Origin: Citrus sinensis | Taxonomy: Eukaryota > Streptophyta > Magnoliopsida > Sapindales > Rutaceae | Assembly: GCF_022201045.2 (NCBI RefSeq) | Contig: NC_068559.1 | Span: forward strand, 15,247,501-15,311,500 | Direction of reading: 5' to 3' | DNA length: 64,000 nt | In this document: positions 1-12,712 of the stretch, piece after piece | Layout of the letters: the number at the start of each line of letters is the position of its first letter | Numbering within the stretch: the stretch's first letter is position 1 | Made by a program: the position numbers and the translations under genes | Notes under the pieces: generated by a model | Databases searched by the model: none | What the model saw: only the letters and a program-made list of their open reading frames with translations | Told to the model about the DNA's origin: nothing

Positions 1-75
1 AGTAACTCGAGGAGGAAGATCTAGGACATCATGAAGCTGTTTGTAAGTCATGGTTTCATAACCCGGAGGAGCCAT
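1..75 (-). CDS. possible 5' coding end of an unknown gene, cut by the window edge
   Basis: Reading leftwards from an ATG at 75-73, 25 codons stay open to the window edge (begins MAPPGYETMTYKQLHDVLD). Codon composition looks coding and contrasts with the AT-rich DNA to the right. The frame also stays open for a few codons upstream of this ATG, back to an AG that could be a splice acceptor near position 88, so the true start may lie in an earlier exon. I do not recognise the product. Only the first residues are visible, so no function is offered. Confidence 0.3.
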   Translation of the reverse strand, partial: MAPPGYETMTYKQLHDVLDLPPRVT

Positions 76-330
76 TTTAACAAACACTGCATAGTTATTG
101 TGAATTTATCAAAGAAAATCAAAATTTTGAACACATAGAATAAAGAAAAATAAGAGAAAAACATATATAAAAGAACTATTCAATCAGATCAACATATGAG
201 TAATAAAGTGGTGGCATGACTTCCTAAAAATAAATAGAAACCAATAAAAAAGGTGTTAGATCTCTAAAAAAAATAGGGGAAAAACAAAGTGATTATAGTT
301 AAAATTCAAAAGCAAACGCATGTATCAATG

Positions 331-520
331 GGCCTTTGGTCTAATGGGAGAAGGCTTGCACTTACAATGGTGGATGAAAGAGCTCGAACTTCCATAAGAG
401 TTTTATAGAAGTTAGTTTTAGTACTCTCTCAATTATCAACTAATTGAGTGAAGACAGTCTCTTCCTTAGGAAATGTGAGTGGAGTAGGCATCCTTTGAAT
501 ATTAAAGAAGATTTAAAGTA
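331..520 (+). repeat. possible tRNA-derived SINE remnant
   Basis: The stretch starting GGGCCTTTGGTCTAATGGG resembles a pol III box A. About 35 bases later AGCTCGAACTTC resembles a box B. This spacing and the opening words are typical of plant tRNA-derived SINEs. No clear poly(A) tail or target duplication was found, so this is tentative. Confidence 0.25.
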
Positions 521-817
521 TCTGAAGTATCCGAGCAAATACTTCAGTGTGTCAATATTTCATAAATGAGTAAAGTATTTGAGTAAGTACTTCAGTGTAT
601 CAATGTATAGCGGTAGTCTCAGTTGTATAATATGATTGACAGTGATTCTAGTTGTATAATATGATTGTAAATATTAATTATAATATCTAATGTAATATCA
701 GTAACAATATGTGTATATTAGAATTAAAAATAAAAATAAAAAGCAACCGCCTATTAATGTTTATTAGACATTAATTACACAATACTAATGGACCGGTGGC
801 CGAACGTGTTCATTGTA

Positions 818-1178
818 AGAGCATGTTTGGTATGGCTTATTTAAGAGCCATAAGTGCTTATTTAATCGTATAAACACTTTTTAAAATTTTTTATGGTGTT
901 TGGTTTTTTTTTAGTAGAGTTTTTTTAGCTTAAATAAGCTAATTTACCTCTACTAGGAAAAGCCTAAAATTTGAGCTTTTGGGAGTAGAGGTTATAAAGC
1001 TTTTCTAAATATATATAATATAAAAAATATCACATAGTTTAATGGTTCAAAAATGCTTTTTTTATTGACAACCAAACACCCAATGACTTTTTGTCCAAAA
1101 GCTCTATTGGTATAAACTCTACTGTTATAAGCTCTACTGTTATAAGCTCTATTTAATAAGCTGTACCAAACGGAGCCT
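818..1178. repeat. hAT-type MITE with terminal inverted repeats
   Basis: The left end reads AGAGCATGTTTGGTATGGCT. The reverse complement of the right end reads AGGCTCCGTTTGGTACAGCT, followed on both sides by TTATT. The words GTTTGGTA and GCTTATTA at the tips are typical of non-autonomous hAT MITEs in plants. The interior is AT-rich with short direct repeats of ATAAGCTCTACTGTT near 1120-1150. No coding capacity. A clean 8-bp target duplication is not visible. Confidence 0.6.
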
Positions 1179-1582
1179 AAGTGAAAAACCGAATGCATTC
1201 TACATGTATATGTCATAAGGAACGATTATAGTGTAGATTACACTACGGTGGAGTAGTATAAGTGCCAAGCCACTTACATCATGTCAAGTGTAAAGATACA
1301 ATTCAAAATATTACCACCGACAAGCAAACACACTTCGGATCTAAACTAAAATAAAAGCCAGCATGTGATCACTTACAAACATGTGATGGTCATATGAAAT
1401 TCGAAAGTATGCCAAGCATCTAACCCGGAACCACAACAACCCATTTAACATTCTTGTCAAAATATTAATATCCTAATTCGACATGTAAAATAAATTTGTT
1501 GTTAATAAAACGTTTAATATCTATATATTTAATAAGATTTACATTAAATATTTGTACTTCATTATATATATAGTATTATTTA

Positions 1583-1624
<42 letters not shown>

Positions 1625-2002
1625 ACTAAAATATTACACATTTACACTATTGAAGTTTTAAGTCTATATTGAATTTTATAAATGAAACTTCATATATTTG
1701 TTCATCCTTCCAAAAAAATAAAAATAAAAAGAAGAAGAAGAAGAGATAATCATTTCCAATATTTGAGTTTTGTTGACGAGAACCTACAAATTGATTTAAA
1801 ATAAAAAAATATAATTATATCATTAATCGAGTAAATAGATCAAAAATTTTAACTCTAACTCGACATAGAAAAAAATCACTGAAACCTAAATCTGGCTCAT
1901 TTAATAATTGTGTCAAGTTCGGTGATTCATACTTATGTATTCGTATTATATTCGTGTCAGATAACTAGATCATCTCAAATTTTGTTAGCTCTATAGAACG
2001 TT

Positions 2003-2037
<35 letters not shown>

Positions 2038-2999
2038 AATACGAATCAAACGACGGAAAATAGACCATGAAACTTAGATAGTGGAGATTGAGGTTTAAAA
2101 TTAAAATCTTCTGTTAGATCTTCTTTTTCAGTCTATAAATTAGGCCTAAAGAGATTAAGGACTTTTGAGCCATTTTCTCAATTAATAAAGAGAAAATAAA
2201 AAACAAGCAATTTGGAATTTGTTGAAAAATGATCGTAACACAAAAACTGATAGGCGCATCGAAGCACCTTTGAAGGAACCCGCTTGCATCATACTCTTGG
2301 ATAAACATCAGAAGTAAAAAAAACTATCGTATGAAGAAAAAGCATTCAGCTATATCTCAAACTATCACTCTGTAAGCTTTTTACTTTGGATCATTGAAGG
2401 ATTTTACCACCTTCAATAACTATTTATTACAAGAAAATCTTGAGTATGCGAGGGAATACAATCATGTAGTAAGAATATAATAATATATGGAATTACTTAT
2501 TAATCTTTCAACCTAAATGCACAAATAAATGGATGTGGTTTATTTATTATATGAATAAATGGTACTCGGACTGTACCAAAAAAAAAAATCTCATCTACTA
2601 GTTATTAAAAGATCATAATAATTTCTTTATAAGTAGTGACACAAACACAAATATTTTAATATAAATAATATGATATAATTAGTTAAATTTAAAACATCAT
2701 ATGTCTTACATTTTTTATTTTTTATTTTTGAAAATATATTCATATTATTCCAAGAGACAAATCATAAGAAACAAGTTAAATGTTGCAGAAAATCTTCAAC
2801 TTCTATAAGACACTAGCCACTGCTAAGTACAAACTTATCCAAAGTATTAGTCGTTTTATTACAATTCTTAGGTACACGACCAATCCTGAAATCCTACTTT
2901 GTTAATAATATACACTGCATCTTGATAACTATTCAAAATAGCTCATTACGATTATTATACTGTCCTGTGAAAAGTTTACTAATACATGATTTATTTTAG
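1179..2999. other. AT-rich intergenic DNA with simple repeats
   Basis: No supported gene. Contains an (AT)n microsatellite at about 1590-1621, a GAA-rich run at about 1729-1745 and a poly(A) tract at about 2007-2035. Short ORFs here have no recognisable domains and AT-driven composition. Confidence 0.6.
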
Positions 3000-4734
3000 G
3001 AAAATTCTATGATGATGTGATTAAAATTACTACATCAATGCCGTGATAAACATAAATTTTATAAATTACACATAAAACTAGTAAATAGAAGATAAAACAA
3101 ATAAACTAATATATGAATGGTAAATTAGTATTTTAAAATTGTAAAAAAAATACATAAAAATAACATAAAACTTATAAATTAATATTAACCATCCATTAAG
3201 CAAAAAAAGTTGATTCATTTAATTTAATTGAACAAAGAAAAAAGTTACTCATCAATTAAAAACAAAATAATTGTATTAAAAATAATTAGAATAAGTTTTA
3301 TTGAATTAATTTAAGCATAAATTCTCTATTCATTCTAGGGCATTCATAATTTTTTTTTCTATCATAGTATTGTTTACCTCATAAGTTAATTAAGCAAAAT
3401 TATTTTTCTAATTAAGTAAAATTATTTTTCTTGATGTGGATCAAGTAAATATATATATATATATATTCTTATATTACTAGACATATATGATATATCAATA
3501 AAATTGGGTCTAATTTTCTGTTTTATAAATACTTCATAAAGAATGCAATAATATCATGTGTTATCTTACAAATAGCTTTGAAAAACATAAAAAAGTATAG
3601 TTTTTCAAAATCTGATTTCGAGAATAAGTTTAATTCTTAATAAAATTTCACATATACAATTTCATACATTACATTAACCCAAAACTTTCGTTATTCAATT
3701 TAGAAAAAAATAATCAACAGATATATAAGGTAATTATTATTATAACGAGTTCTTATTTTACATTTGTAAGATTTTATTTTTTCAATAATTCTTAAATTAA
3801 TTTATTTGTTTTACCTTTTATTTACAAATCTTATATTTTATTTATATAATTTATGTTTTATTTTACACTTAATGTTGATTTACAATTTTTATGTTATATT
3901 ATAAGTTTTTGTTTTGATTACCAATAATACTCTAATTTATCACTGTTATGTTAATTTACTTATTTTGTCTTCCATTTACAAGTCTTGTATTCCATTTACT
4001 TAATCGATATTTTATTTTACACTTATTGTTAATTTACAAGTTTTATATTATATTTATAAATTTTTGTTTTGTTTATTTATAATACACCAATTTACCATTC
4101 CTATTTTAATTTACTTCTTTTGCATTTCATTTGCAAGTGTTATATTCCACAATTTATGCTTTATTTTACACCTAATGTTGATTTTACAAGTTTTATGTTA
4201 CATTGATAAATTTTTATTTTGTTTACTAATAATGCACCAATTTATCATTCTTATATTAATTTAGTTGTTTTGCCCTCTATTTCCAAGTACTATATTTTTT
4301 ATATATAATTTATATTTTATTTTACATTCAATGTTAGTTTACAAGTTTTATGTTACATTTGTAAGTTTTTATTTTATTTACTAATAATACCCTAATTTAC
4401 CATTCTTATGTTAATTTACTTGTTTTACCTTTTATTTATAAGTCTTATATTTTCTTTATTTAATTTGTGTTTTTTTTCATTTATTGTTGATTTATAAGTT
4501 TTATATTATATTTATAAGTTTTTATTTTATTTACCATTAATACACTAACTTAATAGCCGTACGCTAATTTATTTATTTTATCTTCTATATACAAATTTTG
4601 TATTCCATTTATATAATTTTTATTTTCCTATATACTTAATGTTGATTTACAAATTTTATATTTTATTTATATAATTCATGCTTAACTATTAAAATCACGG
4701 TATCATATAATGAACTTTTATTTATTAGTTATAT
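3000..4734. repeat. AT-rich element: ~153 bp tandem array with an inverted unit at its left
   Basis: From about 3770 to 4690 a unit of roughly 153 bp repeats six times. The landmark ACACTTAATGTTGATTTACA and variants recur near 3868, 4022, 4171, 4327, 4482 and 4634. At about 3045-3190 the same unit is present once in reverse complement. Outside it, the ends resemble each other as inverted repeats: GATGATGTGATTAAAAT at the left, and ATGATACCGTGATTTTAAT as the reverse complement at the right. This suggests a TIR element whose interior expanded by tandem duplication. No coding capacity. Confidence 0.55.
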
Positions 4735-5007
4735 TTATTTTAGTTTCAATTAACCAGTCTCGTCGGCACTAAATCTGACGTGGCAACGAGGAATCGCGCT
4801 TTGTATCATCCACCGTTGATCGAAGCCAGCGGAAACGACAGAGAATCAGTGTTTATCCAACATTCTTACAACCAAAACGACACGTCAAACACATTTCTTA
4901 CGCAACCCCAACGCGATTGAAACTCCACTCAATTTAATTGTTATATCATTATTGTTTTTTCAATTAATTTTAATTACTAGGTAGACCTATTAAATTTCAA
5001 ATTCAAA

Positions 5008-5085
5008 TAGCAGGATTAATGTCTTGTGGTTTCCAGGAGGGCAGTGTAGGACTTGTAGATTTCCAAATTCTAAACCCAAATTGAG
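5008..5085 (+). other. VPS55: probable non-coding first exon of VPS55
   Basis: A less AT-rich stretch ends at a splice-donor-like TTGAG|GTACTT (exon end 5085). The coding exon's acceptor TTCATTGCAG ends at 6145, leaving 34 nt of leader before the ATG at 6180. The exon start is a guess. The promoter would lie in 4750-5000, a more GC-rich segment than its surroundings, where no unambiguous TATA box was fixed. Confidence 0.35.
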
Positions 5086-6179
5086 GTACTTTTTATTTCA
5101 CCCATCTCTCTCAATTCTTGTTTGTTCTTGCTCTAAGAATCAATAATTGTCGTTTCAGCTGAAAAAAAAAAAGGAAAATTATAAATTTTTTGTCGAAACT
5201 GAAATTTGATACCCACACACATACACACTATATGTGAATTGTGAAATATGTTAATTGATAGGTATTTTGCTTTGGTTTTGTAATTTGGGTTGCGTTAATT
5301 GGTTCGACATTATTCAATTTAATAGTGAAAGATTTTGATTAAGCCGCCATATACAATAGCTTACCGTGTTTGTAAAGACCTAGAGCTCTCTGATTTGTGT
5401 TTGGCAGGGTGGCAACGTCGTTTTTGTGGATATATATATTGATTTTGTTAACATTATGGTTGATGAACATGGTGAAATGCATATGTATTGAAATGTCTTG
5501 GCGAGTAACCCCGAAAAGCTTTTGCTGTTTATTTCAAGTTTGGACTGGCCATCGGTTGCCTTGGGAGTAAATTTGATTGCTATTTTGTATCTCATAGACT
5601 TGTTGGTTATCGTATACATACCATGTGGCTGCTGCTTCTATTTGTTATGTGTTCTCTTCCTTGGTTGGTTCATGATTATTCCTACATTGCTTCACCACAT
5701 TGCTTGTCTTTTACAACATTGATATAGCAAAATAATAAAAAGACGAGGGCTGGTCTTGAACAGCTAAATATATTTAATTGTTGTAGAACTGCAGAGTAAA
5801 TGTTTTCTGGAAGATTGTTGAGTATCTTGTGGTTCTAGGAGTGTCTATTATCCTTCTTTTAAAGTCTCACGACTGTGGTTCTCAATTGTCTAACTTTCCG
5901 AGATGAGGAGAAAATGAGGGTTGCTATTCAAACTTGAGGGGATTGTAAATTTGTAATGCTATTTCTAGTAATTCATTTATTTATATCTTTATAGTTTTTT
6001 GAATGAACCTAAAATATTTCAATTACGTTGTTGTGTTCTCTACATCTACTTGATCTGCCTATTTCTCTCTTCTCAGTTTTGTTCTCACTTCTAACCTAAA
6101 GATCTCTGCTTGTATATGTGTGTGTTAATAACATATTCATTGCAGCTGCCCCCTTGTATGCTGCAAGGCTAGTGGGGTG

Positions 6180-7347
6180 ATGGCAGACTTACCGGGTTAT
6201 ATGCGTGCTTGCCTGCACACTGGGAAACTAGCTTTCTTAGCAATTTTGGTTTCTGGAGGAATTGTACTGCAGATTCTGGTCGGTGGTGTTTTTTATTGTT
6301 AAATTATCTTTGGTTAAGTCTTTTGCAAGTGGGTGACGAATAGTTCCTCATGTTTGATCTGGCAGGCATGCGCGTTGTACAATAATTGGTGGCCAATGCT
6401 CACTGGTAAGCCCCATGAACTTTTTGTTTTTGGTGTTAATGGTGTTCTTTTTCTGGAAAGCATTCTGCACTTTGTAGCAAATTTTAAGTATATAGTCTGC
6501 CCTGCAATTGGGCAATTGTCATTCATGCATGCTAAAATAATTAGTGATTTGCCAAGTATGCCACGTCCTTGAAGTAAATTCATGTCTCAGTTCTGATCTA
6601 CCTCTTCGTCTGCATCATAAACCCTTGGAACAGAATAATAACAAATCATTAATTTCTTAAAGAGAAAAAGGATTGTAAATTTTTAATGCTATATGTTGAT
6701 GCTTCGGCATTCATCTCAATATGACTTGAAACAGGAGCAGAGTGAATCTTTGTTGGATTTCTTGTTTTGCTTTTGGTTTTCTCCCTTAGAAAAATTTATA
6801 CGCTCATGAAGAACAATATCATTGAAGTTTATTGCTTTTGGAAAAAATGAAATTAATCTATGAAAAATGTAGATATCCATTGTTTCTTGTGAGTAGAAGT
6901 AAACTGCTATCAGATACGCATTCTAAGAGAAATATTGTCTTCTTGTTCTTTGCAGTCCTAATGTATGTTCTTCTACCCTTGCCTCTGCTGTTTTTTGCCG
7001 GGTCCAATGGTTCTTCTTTATTTTCTGAATCTGAAAATAGGTCAGTCCTTTTCCTTTAAGAGCACTACTCAAGCTGCATTTGATCAATATTTCTCAAGAT
7101 TTGAATATTGAATACTCATTTAACTAAGTTCCATGTTAACAAATGATGAAACAGCTGGGTCAACGCAACCAAGTTCTTGACTGGAGCTTCTGCGGTTGGA
7201 AGCATTGCAATACCAGTTATCTTAAAGCATGCAGGGGTTATTGGATGGGGAGCACTGGCAATGGAGCTTTCATCTTTTTTCGTACTTGTACTGGCCATAA
7301 TGTGTTATATTGGCATGAGTGAGGATGATGATTACAGTATACTCTGA
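6180..7347 (+). CDS. VPS55: vacuolar protein sorting 55 (VPS55) family membrane protein
   Basis: Coding exons 6180-6278, 6366-6405, 6956-7040 and 7155-7347 join in frame to 138 codons plus stop, all with GT-AG introns. The start MADLPGYMRACLHTGK, the N-N-W-W-P-M-L-T motif, L-P-L-P-L-L-F-F and the acidic end S-E-D-D-D-Y-S-I-L are typical of the Vps55/OB-RGRP family, and the length is normal for it. Four hydrophobic segments are visible (about residues 17-35, 45-68, 80-100 and 105-125). In yeast and plants Vps55 works with Vps68 at late endosomes in endosome-to-vacuole transport. That role is family knowledge, not read from this sequence. A leader exon near 5.0-5.1 kb is likely. The tail after 7347 is non-coding and probably 3' UTR. 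The start is chosen because it gives the family's conserved N terminus. Confidence 0.93.
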
Positions 7348-8186
7348 GATACTGCTGACTTTGGTGCTCAAGTCATTACTGTACAGAAGTGTCGATGTTA
7401 GTTACAATCATCTGATGGCTTTTCTTTCTCCATTTGTGAACCTCACATCCTCTCTTTTCGTCTTACCAAGGGAGAAGAATTTGCCTTTAATGGATGAAAT
7501 TCTTTGTCTATATTGATTTTGTCCCGAGCTACAATGTACTTCATAATTTTTGTCATCCGAATTATCAATTGAAATTGGATTGTGGTGTAGTGTACATGGA
7601 AACTGTTTATGCATTCTTTTATTCGGGTTTTTTTTTTTTCCAATTTTTGTCGTTGTGCAGATAAACTTAAAAGAGTTTGCCATATTTTGGTAGAAGTGTT
7701 GCAGACAAAAGTAATTGAGAAGTAAGGGTTTGTTTCATATAATTTTAAAGTTAGTTAAAATCAAAGAATAATAACTTTATTTTCTAACTACTTTATAATA
7801 TTCTATACGAAATCTAATTATAAGTGTTGCCTTACATATCATTGGTTTGTGAAAATATTGTAAAGTGACTCAAATAACTTTTAAATTTCATGGAAAGAAG
7901 AGGGAGAAAATCACAAGTTTATTAGTAAAATTTTAAGAATGTGTTCCTTTAATTTTTTTCACGTTAATTCTTACGAGGGATGGATCATGTCTTTATCATA
8001 TTTCGTAAATAAAATAAGATTCAATACAAAATAGTCCAAAATAAATATATTAAATAAAATAGTCGAATGCTTCTTTGAAAAGTTTTACCTCTTCTGCTTA
8101 TTTATATTAAATAAAAAAAAAACTAGACTTGGCGCCCAAGCAACTCCCTGTGCTTTACAAGTATAAAATATAAACAAGCAGTTAAC
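7348..8186. other. 3' UTR of VPS55 and intergenic DNA
   Basis: The first 300-350 bases may be 3' UTR. Beyond that the sequence is AT-rich with no domain-bearing ORF. The ORFs overlapping 7319-7683 on both strands are frame shadows or chance. Confidence 0.5.
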
Positions 8187-8412
8187 ATGGCAAATAATAT
8201 TGGAACAGCAGCAATGGAAGCACAAGAAGAACAGCAAGTTGAAATAAGGTATGTATGAATATGAATATGCACTAATTGGCAACCCAATTAATTCACCGGT
8301 ACCTAAAAAAACTGATTAGAAGAGCTTACTGTTATGATCTTCTTATGTTTATTTTCAGCGATGATGATGAGATACTGGATGTTGAGGACGACAGCAGCTT
8401 TGATAGCATAGT
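8187..8412 (+). pseudogene. possible truncated gene start interrupted by a gypsy remnant
   Basis: An ATG at 8187 opens 62 nt (begins MANNIGTAAMEAQEEQQ) ending at a good donor AAG|GTATGT (exon end 8248). An acceptor TTTTCAG at 8358 joins in frame to a very acidic run (D-D-D-E-I-L-D-V-E-D-D-S-S-F-D-S). From about 8412 the sequence becomes minus-strand gypsy protease/pol remnant, so any original gene would be cut there. The predicted fragment is low-complexity and I do not recognise a family. It could also be chance. Confidence 0.3.
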
Positions 8413-9198
8413 ACTTGAATATTCTCCTCTATACAAAATTCAAGCAATTCCCTTTATAAATCAATCTCATCTTCATTCTCATTTTCTTCATTAGGTTGCC
8501 TATGCATGTTAAAACATTCAATTCCAAAGTCATATTTCCGAATAATAAATTCATTAAATCATTCCTACAATTAATCAAATCATTAGCAGTTACTAAAAAT
8601 AGTCAACCTAAAATTATAGGAATTGGTTTATAATTATTCACAACATGTTCAGTTTCTAAGACAATAAATTCACATGATATATGAATTTATCAACTTGTAC
8701 TAAAACATCTTCTACTATTCCTTTTGATACTTTACTAATCTGTCGGGAAGTAAAAGTATAGTTGAAGTTGATTTTAACTCACCAAGATTAAGTTGAAGAT
8801 AAACTAAATATAGAAGCAAATTAACACTAGCACAAAGGTCTAGTAAAGCGTGCTCAATTTTGTGATCTCTAATAATATAAGAAATAGTAGGATAATTAGA
8901 ATCTTTATATTTTAACTTATTATTAGTAGATAGAATAGTACTTACTTGTTCAGCCATGAAAGCACTCTTTCTTAACTTCAATTTCCGCTTGACAATGCAT
9001 AAGTCCTCTAACAATTTGGCATATAAAGGTACCTACTTGATTGCATTTAATAGAGGATTGTTAACTTTCACTTACTTAAAGATTTCATAAATTTTAGAAG
9101 AGTGGTTTGATTTCCTTTGTTTATTCCATGCTTGTGGAAATGGTGATTCAGATGGAATAATAGTTATTTCTCCAGGAGGTGTAAGTCTATTTGATTAG
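8413..9198 (-). pseudogene. Ty3/gypsy aspartic-protease region, broken
   Basis: Reading leftwards, translations match the gag-protease linker and retropepsin region of plant Tat/Athila-type gypsy elements: K-V-N-N-P-L-L-N-A-I-K, then L-L-E-D-L-C-I-V-K-R-K-L, then H-A-L-L-D-L-C-A-S-V-N-L-L. The usual protease motif is D-L-G-A-S-V-N; here G is replaced by C. Further on come F-I-V-L-E-T-E and T-A-N-D-L-I-N-C-R. Stops and at least one frameshift interrupt it, and it ends before the reverse transcriptase. It is probably the continuation of the minus-strand gag at 12.7-14.1 kb, separated from it by the opposite-strand copy at 9199-12712. Confidence 0.75.
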
Positions 9199-10595
9199 TA
9201 TTAAAAATTGTTTAATTATCAAGCGATAATAATATTATTTTGTACTTAAGTTATAATTTATATTTGTGTTTATGTAATTTATTAGGAATTATTAATTATA
9301 TTTTAAATATATTTAATTTTGTGTATTTTTATGTGTTTATTAGGTAAAATATTAATTTCACGTAATTCGAGACTTCAAACAAATAAACGGAGGTCAAATT
9401 TGGATTCCGGAGGTCCGAAAACTTTAAGATCAATTAAGATCGGCTTAAAATTGGGCTTGTGTAAAAAAAAAATTGACTTTTTCTGTTGACCGAGCACTGA
9501 TTGGATGATGAAATGAGCTTACAATAGATATGAGTACATGGGATAGCTGGCAATTTTGACTAAATCACAACCGTTCATGATTCAATGGCCATAATTGTGC
9601 CACATGGCAATGGTTGGTGAAACAAGTTGTAGGATCTGAATCTTTGTATTTGGGTTGACCCGATCCACCCATTAACCCGATAAATCTCAACCGTTCTTTG
9701 GCCAAATCGGACGAGTCAAACGATACCACGTGTAATGTTGGCTTTTGAAGTTTTACTAGCCGTTGGATCTTGATCTAATGGTTGTGAGGAGCACATACAT
9801 ATAAATTTATTTTTCTATAAATAGAGCCTCATTTTTTTATTTTTAATCATCTCTCTTTTTCTCAAATTCTCTCCATCTCCTGTAATCTTGATTTTCAGAT
9901 GTGTTTTTAATATTTTGTATAATTATTTTTATAAATAAAATTAGTTTTATTTTCAATTTTAGTTGTTTTATTACTTTTAATTATAAGTAGTTTAATTTTA
10001 ATATTTCTTTTTATTTCAATTATGCTTAACTAAATAATATTAGTTAGGGTAAGGTGAAACTCTTGGAAAATAAATATGATTTAATCAAATTCTATTTTTA
10101 ATTTTATAAATTAAATTATTTTCTATTTAATTTTATACATATTTTATATTTTGAAATTTTGATTTATTGTAGACAAACAAATGAATTTGGCACAATAAAT
10201 TCTTAACATCTTAATATAAGGTATGGTAAAGTAATATTTTGAATTTATTGTAAACAAATTAAATTTTGGCACAATAAATACTTAATCCATCATAAAATTA
10301 AAGGGAAAATAACAATAATTTATATAATTAATCTTTTGGGCAATAAATCTAAAAAAATGGCAAAAAGAATTAAGTTTTATTTACTACTAAGAGTGGATCC
10401 ACAATCCTAACTAGTTCAATTTCATAGTTTCATTTAAATTAAGTTGCTTATTCAAGTTTAAATTTAAATTTTTAGTTAAAATAAAATAAATAAATTAAAA
10501 ATTTTCTTTGTGGATCGACCTCGGACTCACCGAGTTATAATACAATAAGACACTCTTATACTTGAGAGTTAAAAATTACTTTTAAATTATGTCAA
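9199..10595 (+). mobile_element. 5' LTR of the plus-strand gypsy copy (left arm)
   Basis: The left boundary is set by alignment to the reverse complement of the right arm: TATTAAAAATTG here against TGTTAAAAATTG at 16020. The terminal TG is mutated to TA. The right boundary is set by a degraded primer-binding site near 10594 (TTTTTGACGCTGTGGG; a usual plant gypsy form is TGGCGCCGTTGCCGGGG). Shared internal words with the right LTR include GAGGTCAAATTTGGATTCCG near 9390 and the GACCTCG/CTCACCGAGTTATAAT block near 10520. Confidence 0.65.
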
Positions 10596-11322
10596 GTTTT
10601 TGACGCTGTGGGAAAAGTTTTTATTTTGCTTTGTTTTTCCGTTTTTGATTTTTCTCCTATATGTAAACTTTCCTTTATACCCCTTTTCCTTTCTTAAATG
10701 CTCTTCTGACCCCAACATCTTTCAGAAGTTTCACTTGCATCTCAAATGGCTCAATTCTACACTTCTAAACATTACGGTGTGACCATAAAATTATAAATAG
10801 TTTTCAATAAGATCACTGGACGAAATTTCTCACAATAATCAAGACTTGGACTTACATCTTGGACATATTTGGACTTATTTGGATTTAATTTGGACCAAAC
10901 TAACTCTAACTACTAACTCTTAACTTACTAACTGCTAACTCTTAATATTTATTTATTTTTTTATTTCAGTTATTTAATTTTTTGTATTTATTTTATTTCT
11001 CATTTATTTATTTATTTTTGCTTTATATTTTTTTTATTGGTGGGTTCAACCACTGGTTTTTTTTAATTTTAGTTATTTTATTATTTTACATTTATTTTTT
11101 TTACTTTATTTTATTGTTGATTGGTGGGTTCAACCACCAGTTTTTTTTTCTCTTTCGCATTTATTTTATGCTTTATTTTTAATTTAACTGGTACATTTTT
11201 AATTTTTAACTTTTGTACAATTATATTATTTGCATATTTAATTTTCATTTTTTTGTGCAATTTTCATTTAGTTTTTGTATTACTAATTTGTTTGAATATT
11301 ACTTTTGTGACATAACCATTGC

Positions 11323-12691
11323 ATGAGACGTTGGTCTCGAACTTCAAGTGGCAGGTTAATTCGTAGATCTCAATCTCCACCTCCAATCATGGATGAGATC
11401 CAAGATGAAAATATTTTGGGCGAACCTAATCCTCAAATTGATCAGGGAGACAACAATTCTCAACATGGACGTGATCAGAATCAACCAAGAACTCTGAGAG
11501 ATTACATGAATCCAACCAGAACTACAGCACCGTCGTGTATAGTATTTTCTTCAGAAGCATTTCGATTCAACTTCAAACCAGGTATGATCCAACTCTTACC
11601 AATATTTCATGGTTTAGAATATGAGAATCCATACTTGCATCTAAGAGATTTTGAGGAAGTTTGTAATACATACACTGACCAAAATTGTAGCATGAACATA
11701 ATTAGATTAAAGCTTTTTCCTTTTTCATTAAACGATAAAGTTAAAACTTGGCTACAAAACCTTAGATCTTGATCAATAAGAACTTGGAATAACATGCAAG
11801 AACAATTTTTGAAAAAATTCTTTCCACCTCATAGAACAAATTCTTTTAAAAGACAAATCACTTCCTTCACTCAAAAAAAATGGAGAAATATTATACCAAT
11901 GTTGAGATAGGTTTAAAGAGTTGCTTAACATATGTCCACATCATGGTTTTGAAACTTGGCAATTGGTCACTTATTTCTACGAGAGCTTAATACCCCAAAG
12001 TAGACAGGTTATTGAAATGATGTGTAATGGTGAATTAGGGATAAAAATCCTGAGGATGCACTAGATTATCTTGACCAATTAGTTGAAAATGCACAACATT
12101 GAGATACTGTTGGAACTTTTGAGTTAACAAATAAGCAACAACCATCTCCATCTAGTGGAGGAATCCATAACCTTAGGGAAGATCATGATTTACAAGCAAA
12201 ACTTTGCATCCCTAGTTAGTAAAGTTGAAGCTTTGGAGCATAAAAAAAGTGATCAAGTAAAATCTGTTCAAGAAATTGCATGTAACATATGTAGTTTGAA
12301 TGATCATTTCACTCGGGATTGTCCCACTTTGCCTGCACTTAAGGAATGTCTAAATGATCAAGCTAATGCCATTAACACTTTTAATAAACCAAACCCATAT
12401 TCACAGACTTATAATCCTGGTTGGAGAAATCATCCAAATTTCAGTTGGAGGAATAATAATAATGCACAATCTTCACAAGCACCACCTCTACAAAATTTTC
12501 AAAATGTTCAGCCTTATGCACCATATGTTCCACCACCCTGGAAAAATCTGGAAGACACAATGCATTCATTCATCAGAAAGCACGATGTTATTAACAATCA
12601 AAATGCACAAACTTTTTCTGATTTGAAAAATACTCTTGCTAAAATTGCTTCTGCACTCATAATTCAAGAAAAAGGAAAATTTTCAGCCTAA
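11323..12691 (+). pseudogene. Ty3/gypsy gag, plus-strand copy, degenerate
   Basis: Begins M-R-R-W-S-R-T-S-S-G-R-L and continues with a retrotransposon gag core (F-H-G-L-E-Y-E-N-P-Y-L-H-L-R-D-F, then W-L-Q-N-L). It stops at 11770-11772 and is then broken by stops and frameshifts to about 12154. From 12155 it resumes with a CCHC zinc knuckle, C-N-I-C-S-L-N-D-H-F-T-R-D-C, followed by an Asn/Gln-rich tail. No protease or polymerase follows. The sequence ends at the 38-base centre of the inverted repeat. Not expected to give a working gag. Confidence 0.75.
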
Positions 12692-12712
12692 CCACAACCA
12701 AACTTTTTCTTG

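Noticed and set aside
2991..4743. TTATTTTAG on both sides of the AT-rich array as a 9-bp target duplication
   Set aside because: The word is common in this AT-rich DNA and does not abut well-defined tips.
12354..12626. Second plus-strand frame in the gag tail
   Set aside because: Shadow of the Asn-rich gag frame; composition only.
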